A stretch of 64,000 nucleotides of DNA from the NCBI GenBank assembly GCA_964399735.1, contig CAYNSO010000009.1, positions 1-64,000 of the forward strand. Direction: 5' to 3'. Below the pieces are notes generated by a model. The model saw nothing but the letters and a program-made list of their open reading frames with translations. It ran no database searches and was not told the DNA's origin. Each line of letters begins with the position of its first letter. Positions within the stretch are counted from its first letter, which is position 1. Positions 55,801 through 64,000 of the stretch are shown here, piece after piece. The DNA is from Fontivivens sp964399735 (lineage in GTDB: Bacteria > Zhuqueibacterota > Zhuqueibacteria > Residuimicrobiales > Krinioviventaceae). A program made the translations under genes and the position numbers.

Positions 55801-58800
55801 TGTTGCTGAATACCAGCCGGTTAGCTCTGCTCTACCAGGTTGGCGAGGTGAATGAATTTGCTATCGAGTATTTTCAGATTGCGGCGGAAATACAAAAGCG
55901 CAGGAATATGTATGATGAACTGATGCGCAGCTATCGCAGCATTGCTTATAATTATTTGATGCTCGATGAACCGGGGGATGCAATCTATTATGCGCAGTTG
56001 GCTATGGATTTACTGGAAAGCGGCCAGGTTCGGGAAATTAAAAATGAAGCCAGCCGGGTAAAGTTGGGTATTTTAGGTTTGTATATGCCGCTGCCGTTTC
56101 TCGATTTAAGCAAAATGGCAAGCGGCGCGGCATTGAAACTGACGACCAATGATGAGCGCGCCCTGGTCTTTTCAATTCTGGGCAACAGTTACGCCCGCGA
56201 CAAAAATTATAACGAGGCGATCTCATACCTGCAGAAAAAGATGGAATTGTATAAAAAACGCAAGGATTATGAAGCCAACGCTACTTTTTTGAATAATATC
56301 GGGTTCCTTTATTTTTTAAAGGGTGATTATACTAATTCCTGGGATTATTTTCTTCAGTCATTTGAGATCAGCAAAAAAAGAGATATTAAACGAGGGGTAA
56401 TCATCAACAGTACCAACCTGGCGAAAATAGTATTGGCCCTCAATGCCGGTGTTCAGGTTGGGCAAATGGATAATAACCTGGTGGGAAAGGACCTGCAACA
56501 ATATCACCAAATTGCTGCGGAAAAGATCAATATTGCCCTGGAGGTTACCCGTGAAGAAGAGGCCCGTTATGCCCAATTGATTTGTAACCAGTACCGTTAC
56601 CTGGCTGATTTTTCACTGGTCAGCTTTTATAATCGGCAATCACGGGATCTGGCTACAAATATCCATGCAACCCTGGATTTTATTGATAATGCCTCCTATA
56701 CAAAAACCTATCTCGAAGAGGCATTGCGGATCAGCCAGGAGTATGAATTGAGCTATGAGGAATGCTCCATTAATTACGAACTGGGCAGATTATATAAAAA
56801 GCTGCAAAATACGGATGAATCGTTTAACTATCTCAATTCAAGCCGTAAACTGGCGATTCGTAACGCCTATTATGATTTATTGTGGAGAATAGATACAGAT
56901 CTCGGCGATTTATTGTCCACAATGGATTTGTTCGTTAAACGTAAACATGCCATCCAGTGGGACGCATACGAGTTTTTTAATGAAGCTATTGAAGTAATGC
57001 AATCGTACCCGGAACAGACAGACGGCGCCAATGCGGCGATGAAACGGCTGGAGCGCCAGACCCCCTATAGACGGGCTATCGATTACCTGGTGCAAGAGGG
57101 TGATTCCCTGGAAGCGCTGGCGTTTACTGAAAGATTGCGGGCGAGTTTGTATCTGGATATTGTGCGAGGTGAAAATATAGAATTACGCAAGGAACGGCAT
57201 AAAATCTATTATGGCAATGCCAAATATCTGCAAAACCAGATCAACGAATTACAAATCACCTTGTTGAAATACAAAAACCAGTTCAACATTCCCTATTCGC
57301 AGATACTCGAAACTCGGGCAGAACTGGAAGATTACAAGCAGGAATATCAGCGCTTGCTGGACAACGCCCGTGAAGAGGTTCCGGAACTGGAAACCCTGGT
57401 GAGAGTGAACCCGGTGCAGGTAAGCCAGGTTCAGCAGCGGCTGCGGGATAAGGAAGCCATTTTGTATATTGAAAGTCAGGACGATCGGGCGTTGGTTTGG
57501 CTGATAACTGGCAACCGGATAGAATTTAACACAGTTCCTGTTTCCTCTCATGAGTTGAGCAGGCAGATCATACAATTGAATTCTGATATTAAAACAGGCA
57601 AGAATAACCGGCAGGCTGTAGAGGCGTTGTCTTCCCTGGTAATGCCGGTGCAAGCCATACAAGAGCAATTAACCCGGCTGGTCATTATCCCGTCGCTGGA
57701 TGCAATGTTGGCGCCCTGGTCGATATTATTAGAGGAAATAACTGCTGGCGGGCAGCCGCTTCCGTTTGTGGTTTGTTCCAGTTTATCGGATTATTATTTT
57801 TCAGTTGACAAGAGAAAAATTCTTGGCCAAAGAGTATATTTTGCTTCAATTCAGCAAGCACAGAATCCGTTAAAGGATTATGGTTATACTGTTGCCCTGC
57901 CCCTGGCCAGCGCCCAGCCCAACAGTTTTACCGAGCAAATTCAGCCGATGACCATGTCGGACCTGATATACATGTCGGTAACGAGCGAGTGGAATGAAAT
58001 CGATCCGGCGCGCTCCCGAATGGGTTTCCGCATCAAGCAATCGAGCCCGGCGGTGTTTACCTCGATTGATCTTTATAAAATGTCGTTAAATGCCGGGCTG
58101 GTTTATATTGGTTTTGAAAATGCCATACCTTTCAACAAGTTTAACGAGCCGTTTATCGCCTGGGAGCGTGCTTTCCGATACGCCGGCGCACCCTCTATGC
58201 TGGTAACCTTGTGGGAAACAACGCCGCAGGAAAATAACGAATTTTTATCCCTGTTTTATCAAAATGTTCAAACAATGCCGGTGGCCGATGCGTTGATTGC
58301 AACGCAGATGAGCTTTAAGGAACAGGGCAAGCCGCAATCTTTTTGGGCGCGTTTTCAGCTTTATGGTTTTGGCGGCATGACCAACGAGGAAGAATCCCGC
58401 TATGCGGTTGAAGGCTTTGAAGTGCAGGTTCGCCGCGGGCATAGCGCTTTTGATCTGGGCGAATGGGCTGACGCCATACGTTTTTACGAAAGCGCCAGCC
58501 AAATGGCGGAGCGCAAAGGGGATGAACAAAGCATACGGCTGTTACAGCAGCGTATACTGGAAACTGCGGTGAACGGCGGCTTGTGGGATAAAGCAATCGA
58601 AAAGCAGCTAGCTCAAATTGACAAGGCACAAAAGCAGAATAATGTTTCTGGTATTGCTGCCGGTTACAATAACCTGGCCTTTTTTTATACCCAAAAAGGC
58701 GACTATGAAAAAGGAATAGCAGCCAAAGCCAGGTTTTTAGAACTGGCAGAGCGTTATGGTCTGAAAGAAGAGGAGGCCAAATCGCTGCGTGAAACCGGGC

Positions 58801-61274
58801 TTATTTATGAACGCGGAGGGAAATATGCCACAGCCATTGAATTTTTCACCCAGGCTAAAGAGAAATTCCAGCAGATCAATAAACCTGCCGGGGTAGCCCA
58901 GTGCTTGCGCGATATTGGCCGTATAAATTTTGTTTATTATGATAATTATTATGATGCTATGCAGGTGCAGCAACAAGCGCTGGATATTTTCCGCGCGCTT
59001 GGTCCGTCGCCGGATCTGGTGGATGCGCTGCATAACCTGGGCATCACTGCGGAAAAGATGGCCAATTACCAGCAAGCGCTGCAATATCAGCAGGAAGCCC
59101 TGCAAATTTCTTCTGCGGCAAATAGCCGCAAACTGATCGGCTTATCCAAACAATACCTTGCTAATGTTTACTGGAAGACTGGCGATTTTCAGAATGCGCT
59201 GAGTAATCAAAACCAGGCGCTGGAAATTTTTCAAGAGTTGAATGATGAGAAATTGTTGCAGGTCGGTTATGCCACCCGCGGTTTGATTGCATTGAGTTTG
59301 GGGCAGGCGCAGCCGGCTATGGAATTCGAATTGCAAGCCCTGGAACTGGCTTCGGCACGTAATGACAAAAGCGACCAGGCGACGATCTATAAAAATATCG
59401 GCATGATCCAACGCACCATGGGGCGCGACGACCTGGCGCTTTCCAGTTTTGAACAGGCGGCGGCTATTGATTCTACCATTGGCTCGCGGCGCGGCCTGGC
59501 TTATGATTTTAGAAATATTGCTTCTATTTACATTGCCCGCAAGGAATTAGCCCAGGCAAAGCATTATTGTAACCGTTCTATGCACATTTCCCAGGCAATA
59601 GGCGATCAACGCAACCAGGCGCAATGTCAGTTAGAGTTCGGGCGGCTGCATCTTTTAAACAAACAGGCCGATTCGGCGCGGGTTTATTTTACCCGGGCTG
59701 CTGAAGCTGCTAACCGTTTGTTCATTGCGGATATAGAGTGGCGCGCCTACAAGAATTTGGCAGAAACCGATACACTGCAAAAAAATATTACAGCAGCGAT
59801 TGAGAATTACTACCGGGCGCTGGACGTGATTGAAAAAATGCGCGCCCGCATCAAGGTTGAGGAATATGCTTCCGGGTTTGTTGATGATAAAATGGAGGTA
59901 TATGGCGCCCTTATTTCGCTGCTGTTTGATAATAACCAGGGCGGCAATGCATTAATGCTGGTAGAACGCGCCAAAAGCCGCAGTTTTCTGGATCTGCTTG
60001 GTAATAAAAAGATCGATTTTAAACAAGCCGGAGATAAAGTAAAAAGCGACAGCTTGCTGGCGCACATGCAGGCATTGCAATCTAAATTATATTACCTGCG
60101 CACCTCGTCAGACAGTGTTCAAATCCGGCAAACCGGCGCCCTGGAAGCAGAGATGGATAGCCTCAAGAGTGTGTATAGCGTACATTTGTTGAAATTGCAG
60201 GAAACTAATCCGCAGCTTTCCGATATGATGACGGTCAATCCCTGGCCGGTAGAAAAAATTCAAACCACCCTGCCGGATAGCGTAGCGCTACTGGAATTTT
60301 ATTTCTATAAAAACTATTTATATTCCTGGTTTGTCCAATGGGATCATTTTATTTTCAAGAAAACGATAGTAAACGAGCAACAGGTTATCCAGAATGTTTT
60401 CGAGTTACGTCAGGCTCTGGAGAAACAATTGTCTATTACCAAATGGTCGCAAGAGTTGTATAATGTGTTGTTAGCGCCGTGGGAAAGCGAACTGGCCGGG
60501 GTTAAAAATCTGGTCATAATTCCACAGGGACAGTTGCATTACCTGCCGTTTGCTGTGCTGCAAAACGGCATGGGTGATTTTTTTGGTTTGAAACATGCCC
60601 ATTCTTTTGCTCCCAGCGCAACTGTATATGGCTTTTGTATGGCGCGGGGTGATTCCCTGTTGAGCCGCAACCGGCGCAGTATGCCGCTGCTGGCTTTTGG
60701 CAACCCGGATCTGGGTGATAAAAGCTGGTCTCTGCCGTTTGCTTCGCTGGAAGTGAATGCCATGACCCGCTATTATCCCACCGTGAATGCGTTTTTTGAA
60801 AAGCGGGCGTCGGAAACCAATTTCCTTGATCAGAACAATTATCCGCCCCTGTTATTATTCAGCTGCCACGGCCAATATGATGACGCCAACCCGATGCTTT
60901 CGGCGCTGTTGTTAGCGCCGGATTCCAGCAATGACGGACGCCTGGAAGCGCATGAAATATTTTCGTTAGATCTGGATGCTTTTGTGGTCGCCATGAGCGC
61001 TTGTGAAACCGGGCTGGGCGCCATCCGCGGCGGCGATGAAGTGATTGGCTTGTCTCGCAGTTTTATCTATGCCGGCACGGCGTCGCTGCTTTCCAGTCTG
61101 TGGAAAGTGGATGATTTGGCTACGGCGGTGCTCATCAAGCGGTTTTTCCGTTACCTGGCTGAGGGCAAGAGCCGCGCTGAAGCGCTGCAACTGGCACAAA
61201 AGGTTGTCTATACCGAAATCAATCCCTATCCCGCTTTTTGGGGCGCATTTACAATTACCGGTGATTTCAGGTAA
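52824..61274 (+). CDS. Giant exported TolB-propeller/TPR protein with one degenerate and one intact CHAT protease domain
   Basis: A single uninterrupted 2816-residue frame. A signal peptide (residues 9-32, ending AFSQ) directs it out of the cytoplasm. Domains in order: a TolB/PD40-like beta-propeller (~40-385, repeats such as DGKWMTYVSRQSGNFDIWI); a long TPR array (~415-1440); a CHAT-like domain (~1527-1851) whose catalytic positions are Thr1720 and Phe1764; a second TPR array (~1870-2370); and a C-terminal CHAT domain (~2470-2816) with intact His2682 (FSCHGQYD) and Cys2727 (MSACETGLG). CHAT domains are caspase-like cysteine proteases. It begins 24 bases after the YdbL-like gene and ends 16 bases before a GH5 gene. 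TPRs probably sense a partner; substrate is unknown. Confidence 0.9.
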   Translation: MKNNMTGFKRTVLLFTIVYILGLNTGRAFSQSVDKKSLDYQQVTTHPDIDLSARISPDGKWMTYVSRQSGNFDIWIRSTAGGRDIQITTHKADDYYPVWSPNGKSIVFVSQRSDAAGDIWRVHLREVKGKLYPKDKLERLTDYLGLDGYPTVSPDGKKVCWVSDRTGREELWFHNDNTGKTNQLTFLGGTHPVWSPDLRFIAFTSFRDGEGNNGDIFVINLKGPKPTGSDTLLWDTKESPTWQITKGPEIDGFPSWNPNARQITFLRYQFDTNADLRISPADRAIVWEAEVFESPVDSAQTNNPMLERLEDTFNLRMVSYAMPLTSGGENAMQPWSGANNRIYFTSDRGGNLDIWSFKETGYIAKMNTPQEQFDLAENTYALPLRMTRQILGPLFLDWDLATLVNKEQLTVWDRTLAYRRVIDFHGTANPLAAQSFYEMGVCYDLLGFPQEAKKYLQLVLDNYPQERTITAYTEMVLLGIKAQQNRHADNLEMLLSGLEAINQKYKDQAEPAAAARIVMGDLLYKANQDARAFREYQKVLQEFPQQHSQCAESQLKIGDVFKRFASQEEVINAYLQVVINYPEQRQWMVPARDRILDLLTVNVNRETQLVGRYREITGQYAQFPLLAAAAQQRIGDILYRAGDNASAIQEYDLIPSLFPDLEDEVFTAQMCKADALLKMGEKLQAFTLLEQLEEKFKTSREGLSRLAWQKLLDALLESGVELKQMQEFNLALLRFARAKEMSPSNQEAHRGYIECMYYLLKIDQAVVEYESLVKQYPNEQIILYSLGLVYSYKGTEKAELYDEPDALDQGILNRSSYTIARSLAMDYTLVQPYLTISYNYEMMEQAQQRERAKPKKFFTRAWEMIQAPFLSLYNTLTFAKLDAPRGYYERAIHELTKAIGLNDEQQDPKLEANLALNLANNYYNLGEFGFENAYKYYHIKMALDSTFFDEQREALIFERMGHCALVVEDLQQGPRYLKRAIRLYTEQGSEGHVLLNTSRLALLYQVGEVNEFAIEYFQIAAEIQKRRNMYDELMRSYRSIAYNYLMLDEPGDAIYYAQLAMDLLESGQVREIKNEASRVKLGILGLYMPLPFLDLSKMASGAALKLTTNDERALVFSILGNSYARDKNYNEAISYLQKKMELYKKRKDYEANATFLNNIGFLYFLKGDYTNSWDYFLQSFEISKKRDIKRGVIINSTNLAKIVLALNAGVQVGQMDNNLVGKDLQQYHQIAAEKINIALEVTREEEARYAQLICNQYRYLADFSLVSFYNRQSRDLATNIHATLDFIDNASYTKTYLEEALRISQEYELSYEECSINYELGRLYKKLQNTDESFNYLNSSRKLAIRNAYYDLLWRIDTDLGDLLSTMDLFVKRKHAIQWDAYEFFNEAIEVMQSYPEQTDGANAAMKRLERQTPYRRAIDYLVQEGDSLEALAFTERLRASLYLDIVRGENIELRKERHKIYYGNAKYLQNQINELQITLLKYKNQFNIPYSQILETRAELEDYKQEYQRLLDNAREEVPELETLVRVNPVQVSQVQQRLRDKEAILYIESQDDRALVWLITGNRIEFNTVPVSSHELSRQIIQLNSDIKTGKNNRQAVEALSSLVMPVQAIQEQLTRLVIIPSLDAMLAPWSILLEEITAGGQPLPFVVCSSLSDYYFSVDKRKILGQRVYFASIQQAQNPLKDYGYTVALPLASAQPNSFTEQIQPMTMSDLIYMSVTSEWNEIDPARSRMGFRIKQSSPAVFTSIDLYKMSLNAGLVYIGFENAIPFNKFNEPFIAWERAFRYAGAPSMLVTLWETTPQENNEFLSLFYQNVQTMPVADALIATQMSFKEQGKPQSFWARFQLYGFGGMTNEEESRYAVEGFEVQVRRGHSAFDLGEWADAIRFYESASQMAERKGDEQSIRLLQQRILETAVNGGLWDKAIEKQLAQIDKAQKQNNVSGIAAGYNNLAFFYTQKGDYEKGIAAKARFLELAERYGLKEEEAKSLRETGLIYERGGKYATAIEFFTQAKEKFQQINKPAGVAQCLRDIGRINFVYYDNYYDAMQVQQQALDIFRALGPSPDLVDALHNLGITAEKMANYQQALQYQQEALQISSAANSRKLIGLSKQYLANVYWKTGDFQNALSNQNQALEIFQELNDEKLLQVGYATRGLIALSLGQAQPAMEFELQALELASARNDKSDQATIYKNIGMIQRTMGRDDLALSSFEQAAAIDSTIGSRRGLAYDFRNIASIYIARKELAQAKHYCNRSMHISQAIGDQRNQAQCQLEFGRLHLLNKQADSARVYFTRAAEAANRLFIADIEWRAYKNLAETDTLQKNITAAIENYYRALDVIEKMRARIKVEEYASGFVDDKMEVYGALISLLFDNNQGGNALMLVERAKSRSFLDLLGNKKIDFKQAGDKVKSDSLLAHMQALQSKLYYLRTSSDSVQIRQTGALEAEMDSLKSVYSVHLLKLQETNPQLSDMMTVNPWPVEKIQTTLPDSVALLEFYFYKNYLYSWFVQWDHFIFKKTIVNEQQVIQNVFELRQALEKQLSITKWSQELYNVLLAPWESELAGVKNLVIIPQGQLHYLPFAVLQNGMGDFFGLKHAHSFAPSATVYGFCMARGDSLLSRNRRSMPLLAFGNPDLGDKSWSLPFASLEVNAMTRYYPTVNAFFEKRASETNFLDQNNYPPLLLFSCHGQYDDANPMLSALLLAPDSSNDGRLEAHEIFSLDLDAFVVAMSACETGLGAIRGGDEVIGLSRSFIYAGTASLLSSLWKVDDLATAVLIKRFFRYLAEGKSRAEALQLAQKVVYTEINPYPAFWGAFTITGDFR

Positions 61275-61290
61275 TATTAATAAAAGGATA

Positions 61291-62358
61291 ATGATGGAAA
61301 GGCGAGAATTTTTCAAAACACTAACCGGAGCCACGGCCATACTGTTAACCACTGCACAGTGCCGGAAAAACCCTGCTGCCGATGCAGCGGCAGATAAACG
61401 CTGGCGGGGGTTTAATTTGCTGGAGAAATTTACGGACAAGATCAATGCCCCCTACCGGGAAACTGATTTTGCCTGGATAGCGGAATGGGGCTTAAACTTT
61501 GTTCGTTTGCCCTTGTCTTACTGGTGTTGGTCCGATGCTAATGATTGGAACAAGTTTGATGAAAATGTTTTGCAACAAATTGACCAGGCTGTGGAATTTG
61601 GCAGGCAATATAATATTCATGTTAATTTAAATTTTCATCGTGCCCCGGGGTATTGCGTAAATACTCCCCGTGAACCGATGTCCTTGTGGGAAGATGACCG
61701 GGCGCTGCAAGCCGCCTGTTTGCATTGGGGTCATTTTGCGCAGCGTTATAAAGGCATTTCTTCGCAACGGTTGAGTTTTGATTTGTTGAATGAACCCCCG
61801 AACATTCCGGAATCGGTGTATGTTCGGGTCATTACAGCGCTGGCTGACGCTATTCGGCAGCATGACGCCGAGCGGCTGATTTTTGCCGACGGCCTGAGTT
61901 GGGGCCGCGCGCCGGTTTTCGGTTTAAAAGATCTGAATGTTGCACAAAGCACGCGGGGCTATGACCCTATGCAGTTAAGCCATTATAAAGCCAACTGGAT
62001 CGGCGAATCGGGTTTATGGCCTAACCCCTCCTGGCCGCTGAACAGTGATGAAAAAATTGTCTGGAACAAGGATTTGTTACAGACCCGGTTAATTGAACCC
62101 TGGCAGGAGTTGGAAAGGCAAGGCGTTATGGTGCATGTTGGTGAATGGGGCTGTTTTAATCAAACTCCCCATAAAGTTGCGCTGGCCTGGATGAAAGATT
62201 TATTGGAATTGTGGCAAAAAGCTGGCTGGGGTTGGGCGTTGTGGAATTTCCGCGGCGCTTTTGGTATTTTGAACAGCAATCGCGCTGATGTCAAGTATGA
62301 AATGTTTAACGGACAAAAGTTAGACAGAAAAATGCTTGAATTATTGCAAGTTTTATAA
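61291..62358 (+). CDS. Glycoside hydrolase family 5 (cellulase-like), exported
   Basis: A 355-residue protein with ATG at 61291 (another at 61294) and AAGG upstream; earlier in-frame starts lie inside the preceding gene. The N-terminus has a twin-arginine-like signal (ERREFFKTLTGATAILL). The GH5 barrel shows WGLNFVRLPLSYW, the acid/base Glu in FDLLNEPPN and the nucleophile Glu in VMVHVGEWGCFN. It should hydrolyse a beta-linked glycan outside the cytoplasm; which one is not evident. It lies 16 bases after the giant CHAT protein gene, so it is probably in the same transcript. Confidence 0.93.
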   Translation: MMERREFFKTLTGATAILLTTAQCRKNPAADAAADKRWRGFNLLEKFTDKINAPYRETDFAWIAEWGLNFVRLPLSYWCWSDANDWNKFDENVLQQIDQAVEFGRQYNIHVNLNFHRAPGYCVNTPREPMSLWEDDRALQAACLHWGHFAQRYKGISSQRLSFDLLNEPPNIPESVYVRVITALADAIRQHDAERLIFADGLSWGRAPVFGLKDLNVAQSTRGYDPMQLSHYKANWIGESGLWPNPSWPLNSDEKIVWNKDLLQTRLIEPWQELERQGVMVHVGEWGCFNQTPHKVALAWMKDLLELWQKAGWGWALWNFRGAFGILNSNRADVKYEMFNGQKLDRKMLELLQVL

Positions 62359-62520
62359 TAACATGTCAAGGTTTTTTATTTTTGCCCTTGTGTAAAAGAA
62401 ATTTCTGCTCTTAAACTGGCAAACCAGGAGACCGTTCATTGTTTCCTTTAGTATAGACCATCTTTTATAGCGGCAAATTAAATTGTCTTGTAAAAAATTT
62501 AATGTACAGGAGTCGCATAT

Positions 62521-63630
62521 ATGCAGCAGATTAAAAATGTACCATCAGGCCGGGTACTCTCTATCGATGCCCTGCGCGGTTTTGATATGTTTTGGATTAT
62601 TGGCGGGGATGCCTTTTTTCAAACTTTTTTCCGGCTGTTTAAAACACCCTTTACCGATAGTCTCGCCAATCAGCTCGATCATTCGGTTTGGCATGGTTTT
62701 ACTTTTTATGACCTGGTTTTCCCTTTGTTTTTATTTATTGTTGGTTTGAGTATGCCGTTTGCATTAGGCAAACGGTTGGAAAAAGGTACACCCAAAAAGG
62801 AACTCTATATTCACATTATCAAGCGATCCATCACCCTGTTTGTACTGGCGCTTATCTATAACGGTTTGCTGGATTTTGATTTTAGCAATTATCGCTATAC
62901 CGGGGTGTTGCATAGAATTGCCATTTGTTATTTCATCACTGCCATTATTATGATCAACACCAGTTGGCGGGTGCAGTCGATCATTGCCGGGGCTATTTTG
63001 CTGTTATACTGGGGCGCTATGGCCCTGGTTCCAGTACCGGGTTTCGGCGCCGGAGTACTGTCTCCCGAAGGAAACCTTGCCGGGTATATTGACCGACTGT
63101 TACTGCCCGGATCGTTTTGCTGTTATACCTTTGGCGACAATGAAGGGATTTTGAGTATGATCCCCGCGGTTGCGACTACTTTGTTGGGTGTGTTGGCCGG
63201 ACACTGGCTCAAATCGGCAGTCCCGCAACAGAAGAAAATACTGTGGCTATGCGGCAGCGGCGCAATTTTATTGCTGGTTGGTTGGTTGTGGGGCTTGGTT
63301 TTCCCAATCAATAAACTGTTCTGGTCCAGCTCGTATGTATTGTGGGCCGGCGGCTGGAGTGTGTTTTTGCTGGCATTATTTTACTGGATCATTGATATGC
63401 GCGGCTATCGTCGCTGGGCATTTGTTTTTATCGTTATCGGATTAAATCCCATTACGATTTATGTTGCGCAAAGTTTGTTTGATTTTGGTATAATTGCCAA
63501 TATTTTTATTCATGGCTTTGTCGATCATTTTGGCATTTTTTCCGCATTGTTCACGCTGTTCTGCGTTTTGCTGGTAAAGTGGTTGTTTTTGTACTTTTTG
63601 TATAAACAAAAGATATTTCTTAAAGCATAA
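62521..63630 (+). CDS. NagX/HGSNAT-like membrane acetyltransferase (DUF5009 family)
   Basis: A 369-residue protein with about ten membrane helices. The start RVLSIDALRGFDMFWIIGGD and the segment HSVWHGFTFYDLVFPLFLFI are the family signature of heparan-alpha-glucosaminide N-acetyltransferase-like proteins; the His in VWHGF corresponds to the active-site histidine. It probably acetylates amino sugars using cytosolic acetyl-CoA, as NagX-type genes in glycan-use loci. A 162-base spacer separates it from the GH5 gene, whose presence fits a glycan-handling role. Confidence 0.92.
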   Translation: MQQIKNVPSGRVLSIDALRGFDMFWIIGGDAFFQTFFRLFKTPFTDSLANQLDHSVWHGFTFYDLVFPLFLFIVGLSMPFALGKRLEKGTPKKELYIHIIKRSITLFVLALIYNGLLDFDFSNYRYTGVLHRIAICYFITAIIMINTSWRVQSIIAGAILLLYWGAMALVPVPGFGAGVLSPEGNLAGYIDRLLLPGSFCCYTFGDNEGILSMIPAVATTLLGVLAGHWLKSAVPQQKKILWLCGSGAILLLVGWLWGLVFPINKLFWSSSYVLWAGGWSVFLLALFYWIIDMRGYRRWAFVFIVIGLNPITIYVAQSLFDFGIIANIFIHGFVDHFGIFSALFTLFCVLLVKWLFLYFLYKQKIFLKA

Positions 63631-63637
63631 GACATGC

Positions 63638-63658
63638 GCCCGGAGTTCATTTCCGGGC
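63638..63658 (+). terminator. Hairpin after the acetyltransferase gene
   Basis: GCCCGGA and TCCGGGC form a seven-pair stem with a seven-base loop, eight bases after the stop. No T run follows, so termination is uncertain. Confidence 0.35.
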
Positions 63659-63709
63659 ACAGACTCCCTGATGCAGAGAGATATTACATTCAAGCATGAT
63701 ACTGTGTAA

Positions 63710-63868
63710 TTTGGCGGCAACTGCCATCCGCCCCTGTCCAATTGCGGACTGGAAGTGAAAGAGATGGCCGCCACCTTCCGCAACCCGGCCAGCAAGAACA
63801 ATAATCACTTTGTCAAATGCGCGGACTGCCACAAGGGCGGGATGACTTGGACGCGGAAGGCGGGGTGA
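63710..63868 (+). pseudogene. Cytochrome c-like remnant with one CxxCH haem motif
   Basis: A short open stretch of 52 codons bounded by stops encodes NCHPPLSNCGLEVKEM, then NPASKNNNHFVKCADCHKGG and a short tail. CADCH (63818-63832) is a c-type haem attachment motif and the surrounding text looks like part of a multihaem cytochrome. There is no signal peptide, the only starts are internal (GTG 63755, ATG 63764), and the DNA is noticeably more GC-rich than its surroundings. It is most simply the broken 3' end of a cytochrome gene or a transferred fragment. A real micro-protein cannot be excluded. Confidence 0.55.
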
Positions 63869-63987
63869 GGGAAAAGAGATAAAATGAATATCTGATTGTA
63901 TAACTATCAGAGTATAACTGGAATTTTTTAATGTAAGACAAGTTACAATCAAGTACAAGGCTGAAAGGGATTTTTGGGAGATGTGCA

Positions 63988-64000
63988 ATGGTTACTTTAG
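63988..64000 (+). CDS. Possible start of a gene running off the window
   Basis: An ATG at 63988 with GGGAG seven bases upstream opens a frame (MVTL) at the edge. Too little is visible to name it; only spacing supports it. Confidence 0.25.

Noticed and set aside
52824..61274. The giant protein as a CRISPR-linked TPR-CHAT (Csx29-type) effector
   Set aside because: There is no CRISPR array or cas gene in the window, and the protein has a signal peptide and a propeller domain, unlike Csx29.
63442..63988. Two minus-strand open frames of 119 and 113 residues at the right edge
   Set aside because: They lie antisense to the acetyltransferase gene and to the cytochrome-like remnant, and show no family features.

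Overview
The window is a gene-dense chromosomal segment from a Gram-negative bacterium. It has moderately AT-rich coding DNA, frequent TTG starts, and Shine-Dalgarno sites of the GGAGG type. Outer-membrane and periplasmic proteins are abundant: lipoproteins, a C-terminal FlgD-like Ig domain of the kind used as a sorting tag, a beta-barrel protein and AsmA/YdbH-like proteins. Gene order (ParAB - M23 peptidase - bactofilin - AtpZ/AtpI - complete F1Fo operon) and the large TPR/CHAT protein suggest the FCB superphylum, perhaps Calditrichota or a KSB1-like lineage. That placement is inference, because no rRNA or marker comparison was possible. I saw no tRNA, rRNA, CRISPR array, insertion sequence or prophage.

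Layout. 1-10.3 kb: a Tat-exported aldo/keto reductase, an MBOAT acyltransferase with an SGNH partner (polysaccharide acylation), then a minus-strand block with a secreted multi-domain protein, an M48 lipoprotein protease, NAD-dependent DNA ligase and proline dehydrogenase. 10.6-20.9 kb: parA, parB, an M23 (LytM) peptidase, a bactofilin and all ATP synthase genes (atpZ, atpI-like, atpB-E-F-H-A-G-D-C), tightly spaced and closed by a hairpin terminator. 21.1-26.6 kb: three genes of unrecognised family encoding a polytopic membrane protein, a single-pass protein with a large extracytoplasmic part and an outer-membrane-barrel-like protein, closed by a near-ideal terminator. 26.6-34 kb: aspS, a receiver protein, a YkuD+NTF2 protein, a membrane protein and an M99-type carboxypeptidase (resembling Helicobacter Csd6 and Csd4), then a small coiled-coil lipoprotein and a LysM protein.

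34-48.8 kb: phoH - pgpH (7TM-HD c-di-AMP phosphodiesterase) - ybeY - corC-like, an unknown membrane protein, a MinD-like ATPase with a GYF_2 domain and a C-terminal four-cysteine motif, a Ktr/Trk potassium transporter pair, hsp20, lon and a UDP-sugar pyrophosphorylase. 48.9-63.6 kb: a YdbH/AsmA-like protein and a YdbL (DUF1318) protein, then a 2816-residue exported protein (beta-propeller, TPR, degenerate CHAT, TPR, intact CHAT), a GH5 glycosidase and a NagX/HGSNAT-like membrane acetyltransferase. The right edge holds a short cytochrome c-like remnant.

The strongest candidates for undescribed biology are the exported double-CHAT giant protein with one inactivated and one intact protease domain, the three-gene envelope-spanning cluster at 21.1-26.5 kb, and the Csd4/Csd6-like peptidoglycan-trimming pair. 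The last, together with the M23-bactofilin genes, looks like a cell-shape programme.
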